From contig CM056743.1 of NCBI GenBank assembly GCA_029851415.1, forward strand, positions 25,334,905 to 25,398,904: a DNA stretch of 64,000 nucleotides, read 5' to 3'. This document shows positions 48,665-58,656 of the stretch, in pieces. The notes below the pieces were generated by a model. It made no database searches, was not told where the DNA came from, and saw nothing but the letters and a program-made list of their open reading frames with translations. A program made the position numbers and the translations under genes. The DNA comes from Eretmocerus hayati (taxonomy: Eukaryota; Arthropoda; Insecta; Hymenoptera; Aphelinidae). Positions within the stretch are counted from its first letter, which is position 1. Every line of letters begins with the position of its first letter.

Positions 48665-51226
48665 ATGACTCGACGTCGTAATCGTGTCGCTCCAGTCAAA
48701 GTGAAGCAGACTGTACCGGCTCATATTGCAGCCGAAGCTAAAGAAGCGAAATTGGAAACGTTACCCCCTGTTTCTCGTGCCAAGTACTTGAAGCAGTATG
48801 AAGCTTACAAAACTTGGTGTATTTCGGAGAAGACACCCTATTTGGATGAAGATTCACTTTTAGTTTATTTGCGAAAGCTCACTAATGAAGATAAACATGT
48901 TGCTACAACCATCAAATCTCATGTCTCTATGATCAAAGCATGCATAAAAGCATATGATGGGGTCGATATTGGTCATTATCAGAATGTCAATGCTTATTTG
49001 AAGAATCAGTCTAAGAAACACAAGCCAAAAAAAGCTCGTATACTCACAACTCAACAGTTACATGCTTTTTGCACTTTAGCTCCTGATGATGAATACTTTT
49101 TGATCAAGGTATTGTGTTGATAATTGATTTTTTAAGCATTTTTGGCTTTCATTTGGTATCATTTTCTTTTAATTCTGCAGGTTATCTTAATTGTTGGAGT
49201 AATTGGATGTTGTCGCAAGAGCGAACTAGTCTATCTCTTGATGTCATATGTTACTGTTACAAACTCCAGTATTGTGATTGACATTCCATCTGAAGTCACT
49301 AAGAATTTGATGAAGAATACATTTTCAATAGTTGGTCCTTTCTTTACTATTGTAAAACGTTATCTGGATGCCCGCAAACATATCAAGCATGAAAGATTCT
49401 TCTTGACTTACCGTGATGGTAATTTCATCAATCTTGCATGTGGTGAAAAAACAATCGGTGGAGTTCCAAAGGCTGTTGCTGAGTTCTTAGGTCTTCCTGA
49501 ACCTGAGCGGTACACCAGCCATTCTATTCGCAGGTCATCTGCAACTGTTTATGCTGAGTCTGGGTGCACTGAGGTGGAATTGAAAAGACATGGGCGTTGG
49601 GCATCTTCTTCATGTGCTTTTGGATATTTGGAGGATACTGATCTCATGCGACATAAAGTTTCCAATCAGATCACTCATGCAATTCTTCCTCAGTTTGCAC
49701 CTCAGAATCAAGTCATCAATGTTCAATATAATCATGTGAATCAAATTTCAAAAGTCATGAGCAAACCAACTAGTTTAGTTGCACGTAAAGTGCCTAAGCG
49801 TGTCAATTCTACTGTAACTTCAGCCATGTTACAACAATCTGCATCAACTTCTGCTGTAACTTCAGCCATGTTACAACAATCTGCATCAACTTCAGCTGTC
49901 ACACCACCTCCATGTAGCAATCCATCTGGCTTCAAGTTGGCATCAAGTTTAGTATTGCAGGGACCTACTGCATCTTCTGATGTTAAGGGATCATTCCCAA
50001 GGTCTTCTCATCGGTATAGACAAGATTGTCCTTATCAAGCTGTACCAAGGAGGTCTCCATTTTCTGGTACCAAGAAGGATGAGGATGAGGATCTTTCAGA
50101 GTTATTTGATGATGATTTTGATGATGAGCCTTGGTCCAACAACAATTCCAGTTCTGGTCCCATACATAAATCATCAGTACCCAAAATTTTGTCAAATATT
50201 GTAGTATGCCCTGCTCCTGCGACTACTTTAACTTCAGTTGGAAATGCTTTGCTTCAACATCCAGAAGCATCATTGTCTGATCAATCTCAGTTGAATTCTC
50301 TTCAAGCATTTGAAGGCAGTACCCCTCAGAGTCCAAGTCTTATTAATGATGTTGATCCAGATATATTTGAAGATATGCTACAACAATCATCTGATGAAGA
50401 ATCTTCTGTTAGTGTTCACAATAATCTTGGTAAGAATTTTTTAGCAGTAGCTTTTTCTCATGATGGTCATGTATTACAACCATTTCTTATTCTTATAGAC
50501 CTACAACCTACTACGCATGAAACTTCTTTGAGCGAGGACCATAAACAGTTATCACAAGAGCCACCCTCTCTTATGCATCCAGAATTACATGAAGTACTTT
50601 ATTCTAATGGACTGTCTCAAGGTCAGGATCTTCAACCACCAGTGCTTGTCAAGAACCTTTCTGAAATTTTTTGTTATCCATCAGAAGATCAACTGTCTCA
50701 GAAATGCAGGCGTTCTGAGAGTTATTCTGATTTGAGTCTTCATGATGCATCTCAATTAGTAAAAACTCCACCACCATCTGATGACATCAAGATTGATGAG
50801 AAAGCTGCCTCTGAATCTTTTACGGCTAAAGGTGGGATACTTCATACATCAGTTGGCTTTGGTGATGATCATGGTCTAAAATTAGGAAAGCAAGTTTATC
50901 CTTCAGATGACAAGAAGCAGGGAAAAACCCATTTTAGCAGCGTTGCTTAACATCAAACTGATATGAAGGGATCGATCAATGATCAGAATATCAGTTTGTT
51001 GCCATCAGCTCCTCATTCATCCTCTCAGAGACGTGTCAAGTCATCTGCAGAGGCATTCAAGTCTTCTGATACATCATCATTTGGAAGGTCTGATTCTGTC
51101 GTGTCTGAAGAAAGTGCATCATCCATCGGTCATGATGATGAGGAGTTAAGAATTGGATCTGCTGTCTTAAAATTCAAGAATTGTTCTCATATAAACATTC
51201 ATTTGCACATGCATAATGATAGGTAG
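48665..51226 (+). CDS. Tyrosine recombinase (Crypton-like), intron-containing, one in-frame stop
   Basis: Exon 1 is 48665-49108 (Met, basic N-terminus MTRRRNRVAPVKVKQ, SAM-like core-binding region). An intron at 49109-49180 has GT..AG borders. Exon 2 begins VILIVGVIGCCRKSEL with the first catalytic Arg; Lys candidates lie in VTKNLMKN; then HSIRR (H-x-x-R), RHGRW (His/Trp) and GYLED (Tyr) follow. The catalytic set of a DNA-cutting tyrosine recombinase is therefore present. The C-terminal half is Ser-rich and disordered, with a 45-bp tandem duplication (TSAMLQQSAS twice, about 49820-49900). A second probable intron is 50430-50498, in frame. A TAA at 50948-50950 interrupts the frame, which continues to 51226 and ends in an FKNCSHINIHLHMH motif. 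Translation could stop at 50950, or the stop may be a recent mutation. Confidence 0.8.
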
Positions 51227-51275
51227 TTTTATACTGCTCTTTTTCATTCATTCTAGTGTACGCTTCAAACAATTG

Positions 51276-51295
51276 TATATTATGCATCGAGTGCC
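51276..51295 (+). repeat. Direct repeat right of the recombinase gene
   Basis: TATATTATGCATCGAGTGCC, partner of 48161-48180. It lies 50 bp after the end of the recombinase reading frame. Confidence 0.6.
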
Positions 51296-51640
51296 AAATA
51301 TTTTCATGTTTTCATGTTTGTAAATATTATCAATCCATTGGATTTTTATGTGTAAGCTTTGTTCAGGTGTGTTTTACTTCTTACATCATATACTGTTTTA
51401 ATAAACAGTACATCATTCATTTATGATTCATCTATTCTATTTTATTTCATACAAAACTATATCTGAACTGACTGTTCAGCAAAAGCTTTGCATGTTTCAC
51501 AGCCTTTTTTCCAATCATTCCAGACGGTTATCATCAATATTTGCATACATTTTTCATAATGTACTGATTTTAGGTTAGGCGATAGCCATAAATGTCATAA
51601 ACAAGGACTGTGCTATAGGGATATCTAGTTACTTTCAAGA

Positions 51641-51752
51641 GACGTGGAAACAGCGCAGTTTCCACGTCTCCTCAACATTTTAGACGCCGGTAAACTGCTT
51701 GTTTTCAAGTACCCCCACCATCGTCTATTGACTCGGAAACGGGGCGGTTTCC
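51641..51752. repeat. GGAAAC..GTTTCC palindromes near the right end
   Basis: GGAAACAGCGCAGTTTCC at 51646-51663 is the centre of a longer palindrome (51641-51668). GGAAACGGGGCGGTTTCC is at 51735-51752. These mirror the motif at 48181 and may be binding sites for the mobilising enzyme. Confidence 0.6.
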
Positions 51753-51993
51753 AGCACGAGCGATATAAAGAGAATAACTTGCCCGCGGGTACTTTCTAAC
51801 CTACGAATTGGCACATTTTCGTTCACAAAACTCTCAAAATCTAGTCCGATTTGGGCCAAACGAAGAGTTATCCAGGCCAAATTAGATGATAATAAAGCCT
51901 GGATAACTCGTCGTTTAGCCCATAATGGAAAAGATTTTGAGACTTCTGTGAACAAAGTTCAGCGTGCACGGTGACCGCATCGCCTTAATGTGC

Positions 51994-52147
51994 TCTATCC
52001 CATGACTGACTCGAGAATTTGTTGGGAATCCGTTCTGATGACTGGGTCGATGATTAACTCGAATCTCGTATTGACCGATCACATTGATACCTCAAAACTT
52101 CGTGAATTGAACTTCTCACATTTTGAAGCCAGAGGAAAAGAAAAGAA
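51994..52147 (+). CDS. Level-1 native coding-like fragment 1
   Basis: Open stretch including MTDSRICWESVLMTGSM and ending where the element at 52149 interrupts it. It lies in the unique sequence of the 17.6-kb unit. No family recognised; probably a broken exon of the unit's own gene (inference). Confidence 0.25.
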
Positions 52148-52148
52148 T

Positions 52149-53465
52149 ACACAGGGTGTCCGAAAAGTAAGTACCCCCCCTTTTTTCTGAAACGGTTAGA
52201 ATTTGGGGAAAACCCCGGAACACCTGTCTCCTAATTTTGAGGGGGACATCCGAGGGTGATCTTGTTTTTGACTGTGAAGGTCATTTTTCAGGTCATTTGG
52301 AGGTCAACTAAATTTTTTCATGTTCTTTCAGAATTCGAGATCAAAAGTAGGTGTGACCTCGAATTCTGAAAGAACATGAACAATTATCAAACTTTTGTCT
52401 GAAACTTTTTTTGATCCGACTTGACCTTGACGAGATAAATGGAGGTCAGGACGGGTCGACGGTATCCGCTGTAGCTCCAAGAGTGAGCATTTTATCGAAA
52501 ATAGTTTGGCATAACAGTTGTTCATGATTACAGTAAAAATGAGCTAGTGACCTTGTTTTTGACCTCAGAGGTCATTTCAAGGTCATTTGGAGGTCAAATC
52601 AATTTTGTTCAACGGAAACACTGACTTTTGACCTCTGATTCCGAAAGAACGTGGGAAATTATGAAACTTTTGCCCGAAACATTTTTTTTATTTCGTGCTT
52701 TCATTCATTCTGAAAGTTTTCTCCATCACAATTCTAGATTTAGCTTCTCTTCTTTAGATAAATCGAGTTGACCTTGTGACGTGGTGAGTCCAGAGCCTCC
52801 GGCCCGTGCCTCTCCCCGTCACCTGACGATGCACCAGGTGCACCGTCAGCGTTTCTGACGGATAATCGCCCGTTTCCCCACCAAGTGCGATGTGGCGTCG
52901 CGGACCCATCGTCGCGGACGACGGGCCACGCCGCGGACAGACCGCTCTGACCAATCTAACTATTCACACACTCTCTCTCAACTATTGAACTCTCATACAT
53001 AAAGTCACCTATCATTCATTCACTCGTGTTCTCTCTGGAACCTAGAACCCTCACCACGTTACAACCTCCAGATAACCTTGAAAATGACCTCCAAGGAAAA
53101 ACGGGATCACTAGCTCATTTTTACTGTGACCATGAACAACTTTCATCCCAAAAATTTTTCGATAAAATGCTCACTCTTGGAGCTCCAGAGGTTATACCGT
53201 CAACCGTGCTGACCTCCATTTATCCCACCAAGATCAAGTCGAATAAAAAAAAGTTTCAGGCAAGAGTGTGATAATTTTTCACATTCTTTCAGAATTCGAG
53301 GTCAAAAGTAAGTGTTTCTATTTGGAACAATTGAGTTGACCTCCAAATGACCTTGAAAATCACCTTTAAGGTAAAAATCAAAATTAGGGGGCACGTGTTC
53401 CGGGGTTTTCCCTGATTCCTAACCGTTTCAGAAAAAAGAGGGGTACTCACTTTTCGGGCGTCCTG
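52149..53465. mobile_element. Mariner-like palindromic element (CAGGGTGTCC ends)
   Basis: Ends CAGGGTGTCCGAAAAGTAAG and inverse (CACTTTTCGGGCGTCCTG), with TA next to both ends (52147-52148, 53466-53467). Long imperfect arms carry repeated AGGTCATTTGGAGGTCAA words. An unrelated GC-rich stretch (about 52700-53030) lies in the centre. CAGGGTGTCC ends are common in Tc1/mariner relatives. No transposase. Confidence 0.7.
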
Positions 53466-53559
53466 TATCTGGTCATTCACGTGTGGGTACATGAAGTACT
53501 GTCAAAAAAATATCACAGATCTAGAGGCACTAGGGCGTTCTTGGAGTAACAAATCATAA

Positions 53560-53742
53560 TCTCTGACATAAAGACTCTTTCTCGACTAAAATGTTCTGTC
53601 AGAAAATTATACGGTTTTTCTGACGAAAGATTTGAGAATGAGTCCCCAAATTTATGGACGGTGAGGAAATCGGACTACGAGAAAATTTCTTTCAATTGTT
53701 GTTGTAAAGAATCAAGAACAGTGCTGGTATTAGTTCAAACGT
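53560..53742 (+). CDS. Level-1 native coding-like fragment 2
   Basis: Open stretch with IISDIKTLSRLKCSVRKLYG and SFNCCCKESRTVLVLVQ, ending at a good donor (AAAC|GTGAGT). The amino-acid composition looks like real coding sequence. It lies between the mariner-like element and the 8.15-kb element. No family recognised. Confidence 0.35.
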
Positions 53743-53868
53743 GAGTCCTTTCTAGATTGCACAATGACCGGTCCGATTTTTGAGAGCAATCCTTCGTCAG
53801 ATAAACTGACATTCCTCGGATCATGAACAACCAAGGAAAATTCTCTCCCTGCTGAAAATATGCACGTC

Positions 53869-54003
53869 CCTAGGCACGTCCCCAAGACGTCTCTGGGCAC
53901 GTCCCTGGGGACGTCACGGTGACGTCTCTGGGGACGTCCCTGGGATGTCTCTGGAGACGTAGCACTTTTTCACTTTTGTAGACGTCGCCAGGGACGTCCC
54001 TTT
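53869..54003. repeat. Subterminal ACGTCYCTGGG repeats (left arm)
   Basis: About ten degenerate copies of ACGTCYCTGGG / CCCAGRGACGT with near-palindromic phasing; the mirror set lies at 61845-61980. Confidence 0.8.
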
Positions 54004-54543
54004 GCTTCCTGGATGGGAAAAAATTTTCTTGATCGCTATTTCTTTTCTTGGATATTTGAATGAAGAATATGAACAGAATGGAATCCGAAGAAGGAGAATG
54101 TGTGATCGAGCAAAATTATTTGATAATAATGTTAATCGGTGGTATGGTATTGATCGAACACCTCCCATACGCGAACTTTCTCAAAACTCTGACGAGAAAC
54201 TAAATATTTTCAAAAATCAAAATTCCTCACGATTCATCGAAATTTCCACACGATTTTAAAAAGTCCACAAATTTTTCCGATTATTGAATTCTGGAAGTGG
54301 AATATAGTGTTGATAACACAAGTTCCTCATGCACGGACCAAATTAATATTTCTCATGTTTTCCACTTTCTGAAATCATTGCAGAGTGATACTTATTATCT
54401 ATAACCAAATGTTCTCACGAACTTAATGGATATTCCTCATAACTTTTGAAAACTGTCGCATAAATTGAATAATCGAATAATAGTTATCTTTACATTTATT
54501 GTGTCTTACGATTAGTTTGCTTACATTAGAGTATCACATATGA

Positions 54544-54895
54544 GTAATTCCGCGCGAAAGCGGACCACGAATTGCAAACATGTTTCAAACTCTTTTTCCG
54601 ACATTTCTAATCGATTCTATGGTCCAAAAAATGAACATTTCACCCTCTATGGGGTGAAAAAAAAAATTTTTGGTTTCCGTGGGAAATATCTTTGTGATAG
54701 TGTTTTTAGGAAAAAATACCAATCTTTTTTCAGTAAAATGGGTGTAGTTCCGACTTGAGGTAAGATACGACCACGCAAATAGTGGCATTCGAAAGGTCTC
54801 TTAAAAATCTATCGAAAAATGTTTCGAAAATTTTTTTTTGAGGCTACGGACACCCCCTATGAGCAAACTAGTGACCCTCTAGTAGAGGGTCACTA
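54544..54895. other. Level-2 element, non-coding leader with hairpin
   Basis: Native sequence inside the left TIR of the 8.15-kb element. A perfect hairpin CTAGTGACCCTC-tagta-GAGGGTCACTAG lies at 54867-54895, just before the possible start codon at 54896. Confidence 0.5.
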
Positions 54896-55239
54896 GTGGG
54901 TGGCCATGTACGTTCACTTACAAATCAAAATGGCCACCCACGCCAACAAGTTGTTGTTGTCAGTTGTTGTCCTCGTTGTTGTTGCTGGGCTGTTGGAGAC
55001 TTGCATGTGAAAAAGCACATTTGTGAAAGAATCTGTGATACGGATGCTGGGAGATCAAGAATGCCTTCGGATCGCATAAATAGGCTACGTCAAAAATTGA
55101 GAGATTGGCGAGAGAAGTCCTCGCCGACTTTATTCACCAAATATCGTACATCTGACAAAAAACCAGGACAAGAAATCCAGGCCAACGCAGTGAAGAAAAG
55201 AGAGGCTGTTGAAGCGTCCCCGAGGCCAAATCGAGGGGT

Positions 55240-55440
55240 ATGCCACTGTGTCGCTCGGTGTCGCTCGGTTGCCAGTCGTCGCTGTTCGTTGCTGTTCACT
55301 GCTGTTTACGGCTGTACGGCCTATCCTCCAAAAGGAGGCGAACGACGGCCCGCAGGGTGAACTGGCGGCGAGTGACGAGCGAACAGCAGCGAACAGCAGT
55401 GTACAGCAGTGCACAGCAGTGCACAGCGCTGTTCGCCGAG
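55240..55440. repeat. Subterminal GCTGTTCG/ACAGCAG repeats (left arm)
   Basis: Tandem and inverted copies of GCTGTTCRCTGCTGT-like words; the mirror block is 58320-58490. Open frames in three reading directions here are artefacts of the repeat. Confidence 0.75.
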
Positions 55441-55682
55441 TCGGCTCGCCGCGCCCGCACTCTACAGTTTGTGCTGTTTCGTTCACTCGATGGAATGATT
55501 ATTTAATAATTATTGCAGATGGATATTTTCATTCACGGATCAATGAGAGGCTGTAGATAACACAGTCGATTGGTCCTTTAACTTACCCATAAACTACAGA
55601 CGGATGATTCCCAAATCCCAAGCCCCTCACGAGGGGCCGACGATGATGAGAAACATTTGAACATATAATTGAGATAGTGTGG

Positions 55683-55752
55683 ATTAGCACAGGGGCAGCG
55701 TGTCCGCCTCTGACGCGCAAGGTCAGCGTTCAAATCCCGATGAGGGTCATTT
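55683..55752 (+). other. tRNA-derived segment (box A and box B), left arm
   Basis: TTAGCACAGGGGC resembles pol III box A, and GTTCAAATCCC matches box B, correctly spaced with an anticodon-arm-like CCGCCTCTGACGCGC between. Acceptor stems do not pair and the T stem is poor, so this is a tRNA-derived relic (SINE-like head), not a working tRNA. A T run follows. Confidence 0.5.
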
Positions 55753-55920
55753 TTTTTTTTTTTCGTATCTGCACCAGCTCGCGAATTTCTCTTTAAAATC
55801 ATCACTCGTTAACGAAAGTTTGAATTTAAAAGTGCATGAGAGTCAAACAGCTATTTTTTTTTTTTTTTTTCAAATATGGAAGCCGAAATCGAGCGCAATT
55901 TTGCGCCTACACGTAAGGAT

Positions 55921-56711
55921 TTTTTGAGGGTATGGTTCTCGGCACGCCAAAAAAAAATAATTTCACGGGATATTTGGCGCGAACGGACCGGATATTTGTA
56001 CTTCGCACAGGAAAAGGAATAATTCACACGATAAGAATGTAGTGCACGAGAGGAAAAAATAGCTAACGGGATTAGAAGGTATATGTATGAACGAGAAAAA
56101 TAATATAACGAACAGGAAATAAACTTATCTTGCCCCGGTCAATATATGGTATACCAGCACGACATATTTTCCCTCGAATTCGTGTGTAAGTAAACATTCA
56201 GTTAGTTAAAAAATTATTAGATGAAGTATTGATCATTCAAACTCATTAAAATCGCATATCTTTCACTAATGTGAGCAAACATTGAATCAGTTACAGGAAG
56301 ATAGAATGAATGATAATTGTTTAAACGTCAAGAAATTCGAACAAATCGAGACATTCACTGTATCATTGGAGCTTTTCTGGCTTTCGATGGTCGAACTTCC
56401 TTTTCGGCCAAGCGGTACATACACATGCTGACAACAAATACTTTCCAAAGGTATCGAATCTTACGCTTCTGAATCCACGTAGGTGTGAAGCTGTGTTGCT
56501 GAAAAACATTAGTTGGGATGCGTAGGATTCAACATCACTTTCGGGAAGTATTCGTTATCACCAAGTGTACACTTTTAGCCTCATCTGGAACAACCACCTC
56601 CTTACGCTTGATCATCATGCATGCCAACTGACAAGGGAAACGCCAACTTTGTAGGTCCTGGATCTTGACGAAACTTTGTGAGTCTTCTTGTTTTGGTGAA
56701 AAATGAAGGTA
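55921..56711. other. Foldback interior, left of the nested MITE
   Basis: No gene. The segment 56640-56705 is inverted relative to 57500-57565 (GGTCCTGGAT, CTTGTTTTGG, AAATGAAGG), extending the symmetry of the 3.3-kb foldback toward its centre. Confidence 0.5.
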
Positions 56712-57335
56712 CCCATGTAAAAATGGGAACCCTATGATCATATATGAACATGGGGTCCAAGGACCCTATGACCATATATGAACATCTATGAAACGATTTT
56801 CAAAATTTTTTAAAATCCGAAAAGTTGTTATGGTTGCATTTTCAGGGAATATTACATCAAAAAGTCACGATGCTGATCTTGCACAACTGAGAAAATCTCC
56901 AAGATTTCATTAAGTAATTGAATCAAAACGATCTGTAAGTGATATCATTCTCCTACTAGAAAAAAAAAAAAATTTTAATTTCCAAGATTAAAAACGTTTG
57001 GTTGATGACCAATCTGCACAATTTGTTATATCTTGAGATCACCATTTTGAGAAATATTACATTTATGCAGGTTCGTCACCAATCTGCCAAACGTTTTTGA
57101 TCTTGGAAATTAAAATTTTTTTGTCTAGTAGGAGAATGATATCACTTACAGATCGTTTTAATTCAATGACCTAATGAACTCTTGGAGATTTTCTCGGTTA
57201 TGCAAGATCATCATCGTGACTTTTTGATGTGATATTCCCTGAAAATGCAACCATTTCATAGATGTTCATATATGGTCATAGGGTCCTTGGACCCCCTGTT
57301 CATATATGATCATAGGGTTCCCATTTTTACATGGG
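56712..57335. mobile_element. MITE with CCCATGTAAAAA ends (nest level 4)
   Basis: 624 bp, inverted arms of almost 300 bp starting CCCATGTAAAAATGGGAACC, flanked by TA (56710-56711, 57336-57337). The arms contain ATGATCATATATGAACATGG, the same word style as the MITE at 13022 and the outermost 17.6-kb unit. It lies inside the 3.3-kb foldback. Confidence 0.85.
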
Positions 57336-57354
57336 TATCTCCAAGGGTTTAATC

Positions 57355-57489
57355 CCATGGGCCTCCTATCCTCAGATACAGCTATGGAGATTAGCATTGC
57401 CAATATAGGCCCATGTTAAAAAGTCGTATATATAGATATACTGACAATGCTAACCTCCATGACTGTATCTCAGCATAGGAGACCCATTG
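57355..57489. repeat. Small foldback
   Basis: Left arm ATGGGCCTCCTATCCTCAGA... pairs with right arm ...TCTCAGCATAGGAGACCCAT over about 50 bp, with a ~30-bp loop. It sits just right of the level-4 MITE. Confidence 0.7.
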
Positions 57490-58011
57490 GACGAAACCTT
57501 ATTGGGTGCCTTCATTTCTCGCCAAAACAAGAACATTCCCAAAGTTTCGGCAAAATCCAGGACCCGCAAGTTCGGACCTGCAAGTTCAGAAAAGCGATAT
57601 CATTAGAAACACCGATTTCAGAAAGATTTACCGTCAAACGGCGTAACTTTGGAACATCTTCGAACATTTTTGATTGAAATTTCTCTGTAACTTCTACGCC
57701 ATAGATCAAAAGTGCAATGTATGTGTGGTACGTCAATCGAAAGCTTCCAATTTCGGCTTTCGATTGCGGGGTTTATATGAGTCCATTTGGACATCTCTGG
57801 TCGGAATTTTGGGAATCTAGTTTTCCGCGATTAAAAAAAATCCTCACGTGTAGGCGCGAAATTGCGCTCGATTTCGGCTTCCATATTTGAAAAAAAAAAA
57901 AAAAAAAATAGCTGTTTGACTCTCATGCACTTTTAAATTCAAACTTTCGTTAACGAGTGATGATTTTAAAGAGAAATTCGCGAGCTGGTGCAGATACGAA
58001 AAAAAAAAAAA

Positions 58012-58088
58012 AAATGACCCTCGCCGGGATTTGAACGCTGACCTTGCGCGTCAGAGGCGGACACGCTGCCCGTGCACCAATCTATACT
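58012..58088 (-). other. tRNA-derived segment, right arm copy
   Basis: Mirror of 55683-55752: box B GTTCAAATCCC and the CCGCCTCTGACGCGC arm are conserved on the minus strand; box A has drifted (TGGTGCACGGGC). Same interpretation. Confidence 0.5.
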
Positions 58089-58656
58089 TTCACGATTGAT
58101 GTTCAAATGTTCCTCATGGTCGTCGGCCCCCCATGAGGGGCTTGGGATTTGGGAATCATCCGTCTGTAGTTTATGGGTAAGTTAAAGGACCAATCGACTG
58201 TGTTATCTACAGCCTCTCATTGATCCGTGAATGAAAATATCCATCTGCAATAATTATTAAATAATCATTCCATCGAGTGAACGAAACAGCACAAACTGTA
58301 GAGTGCGGGCACGGCGAGCCGACTCGGCGAACAGCGCTGTGCACTGCTGTGCACTGCTGTACACTGCTGTTCGCTGCTGTTCGCTCGTCACTCGCCGCCA
58401 GTTCACCCTGCGGGCCGTCGTTCGCCTCCTTTTGGAGGATAGGCCGTACAGCCGTAAACAGCAGTGAACAGCAACGAACAGCGACGACTGGCAACCGAGC
58501 GACACCGAGCGACACAGTGGCATACCCCTCGGGCCAAATCTCAAAAAGGTATTTAGAGCTTGTACCCCCCCCCCCTCCCAAACAATGTTGTGATGGATTC
58601 AACATTCTTAAATCTTAGGTTAATAAAAAAAAAAAAAAAAAAAAATTAGTAAATCT

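Larger units (their letters stand above)
47994..51984 (+). mobile_element. TTAA-flanked TIR element carrying a tyrosine recombinase gene
   Basis: Perfect 20-bp TIRs GGCGATGCGGTCACCGTGCA (47994-48013) and complement (51965-51984), flanked by TTAA on both sides (47990-47993, 51985-51988). TTAA duplication is typical of piggyBac and Kolobok, whereas animal tyrosine recombinase elements (Cryptons) usually lack TIRs, so the combination is unexpected. Short GGAAAC..GTTTCC palindromes lie near both ends. The gene inside is also framed by a 20-bp direct repeat (48161-48180, 51276-51295), so a Crypton-like core inside a TTAA element is an alternative. Confidence 0.75.
55232..58531. mobile_element. 3.3-kb foldback, 8-bp duplication GGCCAAAT (nest level 3)
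   Basis: Arms of about 690 bp begin CGAGGGGTATGCCACTGTG, flanked by GGCCAAAT (55224-55231, 58532-58539). The outer part is full of ACAGCAGY / GCTGTTCG repeats, and each arm contains a tRNA-like box A/box B segment. Eight-bp duplications are made by hAT, P and some Mutator-like elements; GGCCAAAT resembles the P-element target preference, but the ends do not settle it. No transposase. Confidence 0.85.

Noticed and set aside
48665..51226. Bacterial or phage integrase contamination
   Set aside because: The gene has spliceosomal introns, matches the AT composition of its surroundings and sits within eukaryotic TIR elements.
55090..55560. Several Cys/Val/Ala-rich open frames, mirrored at 58207-58618
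   Set aside because: They lie in GCTGTTCG/ACAGCAG subterminal repeats of a foldback and occur in many frames.
55683..55752. Functional tRNA gene
   Set aside because: Acceptor stem does not pair and the T stem has mismatches, despite good box A/B matches.
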